Shown piece by piece: positions 1 to 5,507 of a stretch of DNA of 5,507 nucleotides. Location of the stretch: contig JALSNB010000033.1 in assembly GCA_026987225.1 (NCBI GenBank), positions 1 through 5,507 of the forward strand. Reading direction: 5' to 3'. The position numbers were made by a program, and so were the translations under genes. How positions within the stretch are numbered: position 1 is the first letter of the stretch; each line of letters opens with the position of its first letter. A model generated the notes under the pieces. The model searched no databases and had not been told where the DNA came from. It saw only the letters and a list, made by a program, of their open reading frames with translations. This DNA comes from Caldisericaceae bacterium. Lineage in GTDB: Bacteria > Caldisericota > Caldisericia > Caldisericales > Caldisericaceae.

Positions 1-75
1 AGAAAAGGTGCGGCAGCTTCATTCCCCAAAAGGGAAGAGATAGACGAATTCCTAAGAAAGGTTACCGTAAAATGA
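1..75 (+). CDS. C-terminal end of probable PfkB/ribokinase-family sugar kinase (partial, 5' end outside window)
   Basis: Reading frame 1 is open from the left edge and ends at TGA 73-75. It gives 24 residues, beginning RKGAAASFPKREEIDEFL. A tail of the form GA-x-x-S-x-P-x-R-x-E-[IV]-x-x-F is typical of the C-terminus of ribokinases and related PfkB kinases, where it follows the last helix of the ATP-binding region. The catalytic GAGD motif would lie upstream and cannot be checked. The stop codon overlaps the start of the nucleoside hydrolase gene (ATGA), which suggests co-transcription and translational coupling. Ribokinase (ribose + ATP to ribose 5-phosphate) would use the sugar released by the hydrolase, which supports the call. 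Another PfkB member, such as a nucleoside or fructose-type kinase, is equally possible on this evidence. Confidence 0.6.
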   Translation, partial: RKGAAASFPKREEIDEFLRKVTVK

Positions 76-968
76 AAAAAATAATCATAGATACGGATTG
101 CGGCATTGACGACGCAATCGCAATAATGATGGCCGTTAAAAACGGGCTTGACGTTTTGGGCATCACAACAGTTAGCGGAAATACGGAAGTAAATCAAGTA
201 ACGGAAAACGTTTTGAGAGTGCTTCACTTCATAGGAAGGGACGATATACTGGTTTACAAAGGAGCGCACAAACCAACTGTAAAAAACCGCGTGGAAAGCG
301 TAAAAATACACGGGAAAAACGGGCTTGGAGACGTAAAAATAGAAAAGGCGAAAAGGCGGGAAGATAAAACGCCTGCACCGGTTGCACTGTTCGAAATGGC
401 AAAAGAAAATCCCGGCGTAACGGTTGTAACGCTCGGGCCGCTGACAAACATCGCAATGGCAATAAACCTTTATCCCGAACTCGAAACGCTTATAGGGCGC
501 ATTATTTCAATGGGCGGTGCGCTTTACCAGGGCAATGTCACGCGGTTTGCAGAATTCAATTTCTTTTTTGACCCGGAAGCCGCACAGTTCGTATTCGACA
601 CGAAAATACCGCTTACTATCGTGCCGTGGGATCCGATTCTTAAAAACGTTATCCTTGAAAAAGAACTTTTGAATATCGTTAAAGGCAGTAAAGTGGGAGA
701 GTTTATCCTGAACCTCGAAGAAACGCCGATGACTTTTATGGAGCAATTCTACGGAATGAGGGCGGCCGTATTCCCCGATCCAGTGGCAATGGCATACGCA
801 ATAAGCGAAAAAGTTGCAAAACACAAAATTATTGGTAATATGGAAATGGAATTGAATAAAAATAGTTTGAGGGGGGCAAGTATTCTGAAGGAGGGAGAAA
901 GAATGGAAATTATAACCGAGATAGAGCCGGAAGAATTCAAACGCCTCCTCGTTAACACAACCCGTTAG
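72..968 (+). CDS. Nucleoside hydrolase, inosine/uridine-preferring (IUNH) family
   Basis: This is a cytoplasmic Ca2+-dependent N-ribohydrolase that cleaves the N-glycosidic bond of ribonucleosides to give base and ribose. At 298 residues it falls in the usual family range (about 300-320). The N-terminal signature DTDCGIDDA occupies residues 7-15. By family knowledge D9 is the catalytic base and D7, D13 and D14 help bind calcium. Also visible are SGN 35-37, HGKNGLG 80-86, LGPLTNIA 121-128 (calcium and ribose contacts), AEFNFFFDPEAA 160-171 (E161, N163 and D167 in the ribose site), and FPDP 234-237, where D236 is the C-terminal calcium ligand. The His that often precedes this Asp (HDP) is a Pro here. 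The ATG at 72 overlaps the upstream stop, and only a weak AAAGG-type site (57-61) precedes it, so translation is probably coupled. Base preference cannot be read from the sequence, but the neighbouring importer suggests imported nucleosides are the substrate. The family call is secure. Confidence 0.95.
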   Translation: MKKIIIDTDCGIDDAIAIMMAVKNGLDVLGITTVSGNTEVNQVTENVLRVLHFIGRDDILVYKGAHKPTVKNRVESVKIHGKNGLGDVKIEKAKRREDKTPAPVALFEMAKENPGVTVVTLGPLTNIAMAINLYPELETLIGRIISMGGALYQGNVTRFAEFNFFFDPEAAQFVFDTKIPLTIVPWDPILKNVILEKELLNIVKGSKVGEFILNLEETPMTFMEQFYGMRAAVFPDPVAMAYAISEKVAKHKIIGNMEMELNKNSLRGASILKEGERMEIITEIEPEEFKRLLVNTTR

Positions 969-987
969 TGTTAAAAATTTTAAATAC

Positions 988-995
988 AAAGGAGG
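988..995 (+). promoter_or_regulatory. Ribosome binding site of the BMP lipoprotein gene
   Basis: AAAGGAGG lies six bases before ATG 1002 and is a near-perfect Shine-Dalgarno sequence. It sets the start of the lipoprotein, directly before the signal-peptide Met-Lys-Arg-Lys. The 33-base gap after the hydrolase stop holds no recognisable -35/-10 promoter, so this gene probably shares the upstream transcript. Confidence 0.85.
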
Positions 996-1001
996 TTAGT
1001 T

Positions 1002-2087
1002 ATGAAAAGAAAGGTAATCGTCGTCCTGCTTGTTGTGATGTTCGTCATCACGGCACTCGTAATGCCGGGATGCGGCAAAAAGCAGGCAAACCAGCAAGGA
1101 GGGAACAAACAGGCTGAAAAGAAACTGAAGGTGGTACTGTATCTCAACGGAACGCTCGGTGACAAGTCATTCTTCGATTCTGCAAACAGAGGAATGCAGA
1201 TGATTGAGAAGGATTTCGGCGTTGAGGGAAAAACGATCGAAGGCGGATATGATCCGTCAAAATGGGAACCGGATCTTGAACAGCTCTCTGAAGGAGATTG
1301 GGATATCATCATCGTAGGTACGTGGCAGATGGTAGATGCGTTGCAAAAAATCGCACCCAAACACAAGGATAAGAAATACATCATATTCGATACTACAGTG
1401 GATTACAATAAGTACGATCTGAGTAATGTCTATTCGATCCTTTACAAACAGAACGAGGGCTCGTTCTTAGTGGGCGCACTTGCCGCAATGATCACGGAAT
1501 CCAACATGCCGAAAGCAAATCCGCAAAAAGTGATAGGATTCCTCGGCGGAATGGACATACCCGTTATTAACGACTTCAAAGTGGGATACATTCAGGGTGC
1601 GCATTACATTGACCCGGACGTGAAAGTGCTTGTGTCTTATGCAGGTTCGTTCAACGACCCGGCAAAAGGAAAAGAGCTTGTGCTTGCACAGTACGATCAG
1701 GGTGCTGACATTGCATTCAACGTTGCCGGCGAAACGGGAATAGGGCTTCTCGATGCAGCGAAAGAAAAGGACAAATATGCAATAGGCGTTGACTCGGATC
1801 AGTATATTATGTTTAAAGACAGCGACCCGGAAAAAGCAGCCCACATCGTAACGTCAATGAAAAAGAACGTTGACAAATCGATATACAGGGCGATAAAACT
1901 CTACAAAGAAGGAAAACTTGAGTTCGGTAAGGCGGAAGCATTGGGACTCAAAGAAGACGGCATTGCAGTCGCAGACAACGAAAATTACGAGAAACTCGTT
2001 CCCAAAGAGTTCAGAGACAAGATAAAAGAGTTAGAACAAAAAATCATAAACGGCGAAATAAAGGTGCAAACCGCTTTCGGAAGTTAA
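1002..2087 (+). CDS. BMP/PnrA-family nucleoside-binding lipoprotein (ABC importer substrate-binding protein)
   Basis: This is the extracytoplasmic substrate-binding protein of a nucleoside ABC importer, 361 residues long. The N-terminus is a lipoprotein signal peptide: basic MKRK, a hydrophobic core over residues 5-21, then a lipobox ending MPGC with C24 as the lipidated residue. A Gln/Lys/Gly-rich tether follows (about 25-41). The mature domain has BMP-family landmarks: GDKSFFDSA 53-61, IIFD with D130, IGFLGGMDIPVINDF 178-192, GSFNDPAKGKE 215-225, QGADIAFNVAGETG 233-246 and AIGVDSDQ 260-267. By analogy with Treponema PnrA, aromatic residues in the SFF and GSF segments (F57, F217) and acidic residues near D130 and D264 should hold the nucleobase and ribose. 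The likely ligand is a purine or broad-range nucleoside. This is inferred from the family and from the adjacent nucleoside hydrolase. Autoinducer or simple-sugar binding is less likely. It is followed by a terminator and then the matching ATPase and permease genes. Confidence 0.93.
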   Translation: MKRKVIVVLLVVMFVITALVMPGCGKKQANQQGGNKQAEKKLKVVLYLNGTLGDKSFFDSANRGMQMIEKDFGVEGKTIEGGYDPSKWEPDLEQLSEGDWDIIIVGTWQMVDALQKIAPKHKDKKYIIFDTTVDYNKYDLSNVYSILYKQNEGSFLVGALAAMITESNMPKANPQKVIGFLGGMDIPVINDFKVGYIQGAHYIDPDVKVLVSYAGSFNDPAKGKELVLAQYDQGADIAFNVAGETGIGLLDAAKEKDKYAIGVDSDQYIMFKDSDPEKAAHIVTSMKKNVDKSIYRAIKLYKEGKLEFGKAEALGLKEDGIAVADNENYEKLVPKEFRDKIKELEQKIINGEIKVQTAFGS

Positions 2088-2107
2088 ATGAATCTATTCG
2101 TAACGGC

Positions 2108-2135
2108 AAGGGGGCTATAGGCCCCCTTTTATTTT
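2108..2135 (+). terminator. Rho-independent terminator between the lipoprotein and ATPase genes
   Basis: AAGGGGGC (2108-2115) pairs perfectly with GCCCCCTT (2121-2128) around a 5-base TATAG loop. The hairpin has six G-C pairs plus two A-T pairs at its base, and a T-rich tract TTTTATTTT (2127-2135) follows directly. The hairpin starts 20 bases after the lipoprotein stop and ends before the ATPase ribosome binding site. The ATPase gene has no obvious promoter of its own, so read-through probably expresses the downstream genes at a lower level. Confidence 0.88.
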
Positions 2136-2142
2136 ATAAAAT

Positions 2143-2147
2143 GGAGG
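2143..2147 (+). promoter_or_regulatory. Ribosome binding site of the ABC ATPase gene
   Basis: GGAGG lies four bases before ATG 2152, slightly closer than ideal. It supports that ATG over the out-of-frame ATG at 2141. It sits just downstream of the terminator T-tract, so it is present only on read-through transcripts unless an unseen promoter exists. Confidence 0.75.
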
Positions 2148-2151
2148 CAAC

Positions 2152-3675
2152 ATGGATACGATACTATCCATACAAAACATTGTAAAAGTATATCCGAACG
2201 GAGTTGTTGCAAATAAAGGCATATCTTTCGACATAAAGAAAAACACGATTCATGCGCTCGTCGGAGAAAACGGGGCCGGTAAAACGACCCTTATGAAAAT
2301 CCTTTTCGGAATCGAAAAGCCGCAGGAAGGCAAAATCATTTACAAAGGCAAAGAGGTTCGTTTCAAGAGCCCACTTGATGCGATCAAAAACGGAATCGGA
2401 ATGGTGCATCAACACCTCATGCTTGCCCCGGATTTAACGGTTGCGGAAAACCTTACATTGGGCATAGAGCCAAGAAAATGGAAAATCTTCCTTGATACGA
2501 AAAAGGCTGTGGATATCGCAAAAAAAATAACGAAAGAATTCGGAATGGAAGTTCCTCTATCAAAAAAAGTGAGGGATTTACCGATCGGGGTGAGGCAAAG
2601 AGTCGAAATCCTCAAAGCCCTTTTAAGAAATGCGGAACTCCTCATATTGGACGAACCGACAGCCGTGCTTACGCCACAGGAAACGGAATCGCTGTTTAAA
2701 ACGTTAAAAGATCTTAAAAAGCACGGAAAAACAATTATTTTCATATCGCACAAACTCAAAGAAGTAAAAGAAATTGCCGACGAAGTAACGGTGATAAGGG
2801 ACGGAAAGGTAATCGCAACGAAAGATGCGGCCGAACTCACCGAACACCAGATCGCAGAACTTATGGTGGGAAGAGAGATAAAATTCGAAAGAATCGCGCC
2901 GTCGCCAAAAGTCGGAAAACCTCTTCTGTCCGTAAAAAATCTGAGATATGTGAACAAGGAAAACGTCGAAGTGCTGAAAGGTATCTCATTCGAAGTAAAA
3001 GCAGGAGAAATTCTCGGAGTTGCAGGAGTCGAAGGAAACGGGCAAACGGAACTCGTCGAAATCCTGACAGGCCTGAGAAAACCGCTCTCAGGGAGCGTCG
3101 TAATAAACGGCGAGGAGATGAGCGGAAAAACGCCTCGTGCGATACGTGAAAAAGGCGTTTCGCACATACCCGAAGACAGAATGAAAAACGGTGTTGCGGA
3201 AGCCGCATCGATAAAAGAAAATATCATAGTCGACAGATACTACAAATCTCCGTTTTCAAAAGGCATATTGGTTGATTGGAAATACGTAACAAAATACGTG
3301 AACGAAATTATCAAGAAATTCAACGTGCTTGCCCCGTCGGCCGATGCGCCCATATCGGCACTGTCCGGAGGAAACATTCAGAAAGTCGTTGTGGCAAGAG
3401 AACTTTCGATGAATCCGTCCGTAATCATTGCAGACCAACCTGTGCGCGGCATAGATGTAGGTTCGGAAGAACTCGTTCATAAATTCCTGAAAGACGCAAG
3501 GGATAAGGGAAGCGCAATTTTCCTCGTATCAGCCGATCTGGACGAAGTGCTTGAACTTTCCAGCCGTATAATAGTGATTTACAACGGGGAAATCGTGGCA
3601 CGTTTCGACGACGTGGAAAACCTCACGGGAAAAGACCTCGGGCCGTACATGCTCGGAGTGAAGAGGGAGGTGTAA
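2152..3675 (+). CDS. Duplicated-domain ABC transporter ATPase, nucleoside importer (NupO/YufO-like)
   Basis: This cytoplasmic ATPase powers nucleoside import. Its 507 residues hold two fused nucleotide-binding domains, as in RbsA/MglA and NupO-type proteins. Domain 1 (about 4-245) has Walker A GENGAGKTT 38-46, Q-loop Q87, a divergent signature LPIGVRQR 143-150, Walker B LLILDEPT 163-170 with catalytic E168, and switch His H200. Domain 2 (about 258-503) has a degenerate Walker A GVEGNGQT 292-299 (Lys replaced by Q298), an intact signature LSGGNIQK 404-411, Walker B VIIADQP 424-430 with Q429 in place of the catalytic Glu, and A461 where the switch His would be. Pairing domain 1 Walker motifs with the domain 2 signature gives one competent ATP site. 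The other site should be structural only. Such asymmetry is common in this family and does not suggest a broken gene. It lies 1 nt from permease 1. Sugar import (RbsA-like) is the main alternative, disfavoured by the BMP partner and the hydrolase. Confidence 0.95.
   Translation: MDTILSIQNIVKVYPNGVVANKGISFDIKKNTIHALVGENGAGKTTLMKILFGIEKPQEGKIIYKGKEVRFKSPLDAIKNGIGMVHQHLMLAPDLTVAENLTLGIEPRKWKIFLDTKKAVDIAKKITKEFGMEVPLSKKVRDLPIGVRQRVEILKALLRNAELLILDEPTAVLTPQETESLFKTLKDLKKHGKTIIFISHKLKEVKEIADEVTVIRDGKVIATKDAAELTEHQIAELMVGREIKFERIAPSPKVGKPLLSVKNLRYVNKENVEVLKGISFEVKAGEILGVAGVEGNGQTELVEILTGLRKPLSGSVVINGEEMSGKTPRAIREKGVSHIPEDRMKNGVAEAASIKENIIVDRYYKSPFSKGILVDWKYVTKYVNEIIKKFNVLAPSADAPISALSGGNIQKVVVARELSMNPSVIIADQPVRGIDVGSEELVHKFLKDARDKGSAIFLVSADLDEVLELSSRIIVIYNGEIVARFDDVENLTGKDLGPYMLGVKREV
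3665..3672 (+). promoter_or_regulatory. Ribosome binding site deciding the GTG start of permease 1
   Basis: GGGAGGTG overlaps the last codons of the ATPase gene and ends four bases before GTG 3677. The first in-frame ATG after that GTG is codon 11 (3707) and has no comparable site, so the GTG is chosen as the start. Confidence 0.8.
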
Positions 3676-3676
3676 A

Positions 3677-4753
3677 GTGGAAAAATTCATACTGAAATAC
3701 TTCAACATGATAAGAACGATTATTGCAATTATCATAGGCGTTTTGATCAGCGTGCTCGTTATTTTCATAATCAGCAAATCGCCCGGAGATTCCCTCAGGT
3801 ATTTCCTGACAGGGCCGTTCATGACGAGAAGCAGGATAGGGAACCTATTCGAAACGGCAACTCCCATTCTGTTCGGCGGGCTCGCTGTTTCCATACCGTT
3901 TCAGGCTGCGCAGTTCAACATAGGACAGGAAGGTGAAATTTATCTCGGTGCGGCACTCGGCACCGCTTTTGCCCTTTCATTTCACTTCCCCGTGTTTATG
4001 TACGCCGTTATGGTTCTTATTTTTGCAGGGCTTGTCGGAGCGGGATGGGGATATATTCCCGGCATACTGAAGGCGAAATGGAAAGTGGACGAACTCGTAT
4101 CGAGTCTTATGCTGAACTATGTTGCATACTTCTTCGGATTATACATGATTAACTACCATTTCAGGGATAAAAAAGCGGGATTCCTTGTCTCTTACGAGCT
4201 TCCGAAGGCCACGTGGCTGAAGCAGTTCGTTCCCGGAACAAGAATACATCTCGGCATTATCCTCGCACTTGTTTTTGCCATTCTCGTTTACTATTTCCTC
4301 TACCATACGAAGCTCGGATACGAAATCAGGATGACAGGTTTCAATTTGCACTTTGCAAAATACGGAGGAATAAATACGTTTAAAGTAATCGTGCTCTCTC
4401 AGGTAATCGGCGGATTTATCGCAGGCGTCGGCGGAATGGTGGAAGTTATGGGCATACATCACAGGTTCAACTGGCAGATGAGCCCGGGATACGGATGGGA
4501 CGGAATCGTTGTTGCAATCATAGGACACAACCATCCTATTCTGATCATATTCGCTTCACTGTTCCTCGCCTATTTGAGAGTCGGCGGACAGGTCCTAAAC
4601 CTTCTTTCCGACGTTCCTTCCGAAATGGTAACCGTAATAGAATCCATCATTATACTGCTCATCACTGCAGAAGCGTTCCTCTCTCAGTGGAAATACAGGA
4701 TTACGGTAAAAGAAGCAGCCGCAAAGGAGGTAAAAAATGAACCCGCTGCTTAA
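3677..4753 (+). CDS. ABC transporter permease 1, BPD_transp_2 family (NupP/YufP-like nucleoside importer)
   Basis: This integral membrane subunit forms half of the translocation channel. It has 358 residues, which is normal for the family, and starts at GTG. Hydrophobic segments lie at about 12-33, 62-79, 86-103, 106-128, 137-160, 192-210, 235-260, 275-300 and 317-336, so I count 8-10 membrane spans. Family landmarks are QFNIGQEGEIYLGA 79-92, the charged cytoplasmic loop GYEIRMTGFNLHFAKYGGIN 214-233 that should dock on the ATPase, and SPGYGWDGIVVAIIGHNHP 269-287. The last 20 or so residues are a charged Lys/Glu/Ala tail that contains the permease 2 ribosome binding site at the DNA level. The C-terminal codons overlap permease 2 by 17 nt. 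Position between the double ATPase and a second permease matches nupOPQ order, so a nucleoside is the expected substrate. Specificity cannot be read directly. Confidence 0.92.
   Translation: MEKFILKYFNMIRTIIAIIIGVLISVLVIFIISKSPGDSLRYFLTGPFMTRSRIGNLFETATPILFGGLAVSIPFQAAQFNIGQEGEIYLGAALGTAFALSFHFPVFMYAVMVLIFAGLVGAGWGYIPGILKAKWKVDELVSSLMLNYVAYFFGLYMINYHFRDKKAGFLVSYELPKATWLKQFVPGTRIHLGIILALVFAILVYYFLYHTKLGYEIRMTGFNLHFAKYGGINTFKVIVLSQVIGGFIAGVGGMVEVMGIHHRFNWQMSPGYGWDGIVVAIIGHNHPILIIFASLFLAYLRVGGQVLNLLSDVPSEMVTVIESIIILLITAEAFLSQWKYRITVKEAAAKEVKNEPAA
4723..4730 (+). promoter_or_regulatory. Ribosome binding site of permease 2 within the permease 1 coding region
   Basis: AAAGGAGG lies six bases before ATG 4737, inside the final codons of permease 1. 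It fixes the start of the second permease and the 17-base overlap between the two genes. Confidence 0.85.
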
Positions 4754-5507
4754 AAGCATATTTTCTTCAAACTTCGTATTTGCGACACTCAGGGTAACAA
4801 CACCGATACTGTTCCCTGCAATCGGTGTTGCGATAACGGCACTTTCAGGATCGATAAACATCGCTCTGGAAGGTATTATGTTAGTCGCCGCATTTGTGGG
4901 TGTGTTAGTCAGCGCATTCACGGGCAGTTTATGGCTTGCACTTATTGCGGGAATACTTGCCGGAGTGGGCATTGCGGCACTGCTCGGATATTTCCACTTA
5001 AACCTCAAAGCGGATATTATTATTGCGGCAATCGCGCTGAACATGTTTGCATCCGGAATAACGGTTTTCCTTACGTACATTTTTGCACACGACAAAGGCA
5101 CGACGAGCTCGTTAAAAAGCCTTGTTTTCCCCTCTTACAGAATACCCGTCATAGACAAAATCCCGGTTATAGGCAAAATGTTCAGCGGACTGAACGTGCT
5201 TACTTACGTTGCACTGCTCTCTGTAATCGCATTTTACTATCTCATATACAGAACTCCGCTGGGGCTGAGAATCAGGGCTGTAGGGCAGAATCCCGATGCA
5301 GCCGAATCTGTCGGCGTGGATGTTAAAAAGGTAAAGATGTATTCGCTTCTTCTTTCCGGATTTTTCGGTGCATTGGGAGGCCTTTACCTATCCATGGGAT
5401 ACGTATCGTGGTTTTCGAGAGATATGACGGCAGGCAGAGGATTTATTGCGATAGCAGCGGCATCCATAGGTGGCAATTTGCCGCTTGGAACGTTCTTCGG
5501 CTCATTG
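4737..5507 (+). CDS. ABC transporter permease 2, BPD_transp_2 family (NupQ/YufQ-like), 3' end outside window
   Basis: An open frame runs from ATG 4737 to the right edge without a stop, giving 257 residues starting MNPLLKSIFSSNFVFATLRV. It should be the second channel subunit, partnering permease 1. Hydrophobic segments lie at about 20-38, 43-60, 64-84, 93-117, 155-171, 203-226 and 243-257. Family landmarks are the NIALEGIML motif at 41-49, the cytoplasmic coupling loop from GLRIRAVGQNPDAAESVGV at 176-194, and GRGFIAIAA 243-251 followed by NLPLGTFFGSL. Full-length relatives are roughly 300-320 residues, so about 50 residues are probably missing beyond the window and the gene need not be damaged. 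The strong ribosome binding site and the overlap with permease 1 suggest equal synthesis of the two permeases as a heterodimer. A nucleoside substrate is inferred from context. Confidence 0.93.
   Translation, partial: MNPLLKSIFSSNFVFATLRVTTPILFPAIGVAITALSGSINIALEGIMLVAAFVGVLVSAFTGSLWLALIAGILAGVGIAALLGYFHLNLKADIIIAAIALNMFASGITVFLTYIFAHDKGTTSSLKSLVFPSYRIPVIDKIPVIGKMFSGLNVLTYVALLSVIAFYYLIYRTPLGLRIRAVGQNPDAAESVGVDVKKVKMYSLLLSGFFGALGGLYLSMGYVSWFSRDMTAGRGFIAIAAASIGGNLPLGTFFGSL

Noticed and set aside
971..983. AT palindrome TTAAAAATTTTAA after the hydrolase gene as an operator or terminator
   Set aside because: It is short, purely A/T and in an A/T-rich gap. It has no G-C stem for termination and no second copy elsewhere that would suggest a regulator site.
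2135..2140. TATAAA as a possible -10 element before the ATPase gene
   Set aside because: The place for a -35 box falls inside the G-rich terminator stem and shows no TTGACA-like sequence. A start about 7 bases downstream would remove or truncate the ribosome binding site at 2143-2147.
2141..2143. ATG as an alternative start of the ATPase gene
   Set aside because: It is out of frame with the ATPase by 11 bases and overlaps the GGAGG ribosome binding site that serves ATG 2152.
2409..3227. Long minus-strand open frame (272 codons) opposite the ATPase gene
   Set aside because: It lies wholly antisense to a clear ABC ATPase, and its translation is rich in Ser and Phe as expected from the complement of Gly/Glu/Lys codons. 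It shows no recognisable family motif. It is a by-product of the codon composition of the real gene.
3025..3540. Substituted Walker residues in the second ATPase domain as a sign of gene decay
   Set aside because: The frame is intact, the LSGGN signature is perfect, and the same substitutions recur in working members of this double-ATPase family. They reflect asymmetric function, not a pseudogene.
4595..5101. Minus-strand open frame (168 codons) across the permease 1/permease 2 junction
   Set aside because: It is antisense to two well-supported permeases with family motifs, and the translation shows no recognisable domain.
4931..5326. Plus-strand open frame in another phase inside permease 2
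   Set aside because: Its translation is rich in Cys, Arg and His with no family pattern, while the frame starting at 4737 gives a clear membrane permease over the same bases.

Overview
The window is a single tightly packed bacterial operon with every gene on the + strand. It encodes nucleoside uptake and breakdown. In order it holds: the last 24 codons of a probable PfkB/ribokinase-type sugar kinase; an inosine/uridine-preferring nucleoside hydrolase; a BMP/PnrA-family nucleoside-binding lipoprotein; an intrinsic terminator; a duplicated-domain ABC ATPase; and two BPD_transp_2 permeases. The second permease runs off the right edge.

The genes form one pathway. The lipoprotein should capture a nucleoside outside the membrane. 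The two permeases and the double ATPase, an import system resembling NupNOPQ of Bacillus subtilis and the BMP/PnrA transporters, should bring it in. The hydrolase should cleave it to free base and ribose, and the upstream kinase should phosphorylate the ribose. The kinase assignment is the weakest link because only its C-terminal tail is visible.

Gene spacing is minimal: an ATGA overlap (kinase/hydrolase), 33 nt (hydrolase/lipoprotein), 64 nt containing a terminator hairpin (lipoprotein/ATPase), 1 nt (ATPase/permease 1, GTG start), and a 17-nt overlap (permease 1/permease 2). Every gene from the lipoprotein onward has a strong GGAGG-type ribosome binding site. The internal terminator probably makes the binding protein more abundant than the membrane components. 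No promoter is visible, so the operon promoter probably lies upstream of the window.

The organism is a bacterium with a lipoprotein signal peptide, strong Shine-Dalgarno sites and a purine-rich coding strand that uses AGA/AGG Arg, ATA Ile and many Lys/Glu codons. This style fits Thermotogota or another thermophilic lineage, but that is a low-confidence impression. No RNA genes, mobile elements, CRISPR arrays or attachment sites were seen, and no stretch over 300 bases lacks a gene. I found no undescribed system. The interesting points are the gene grouping, the mid-operon terminator and some active-site substitutions.
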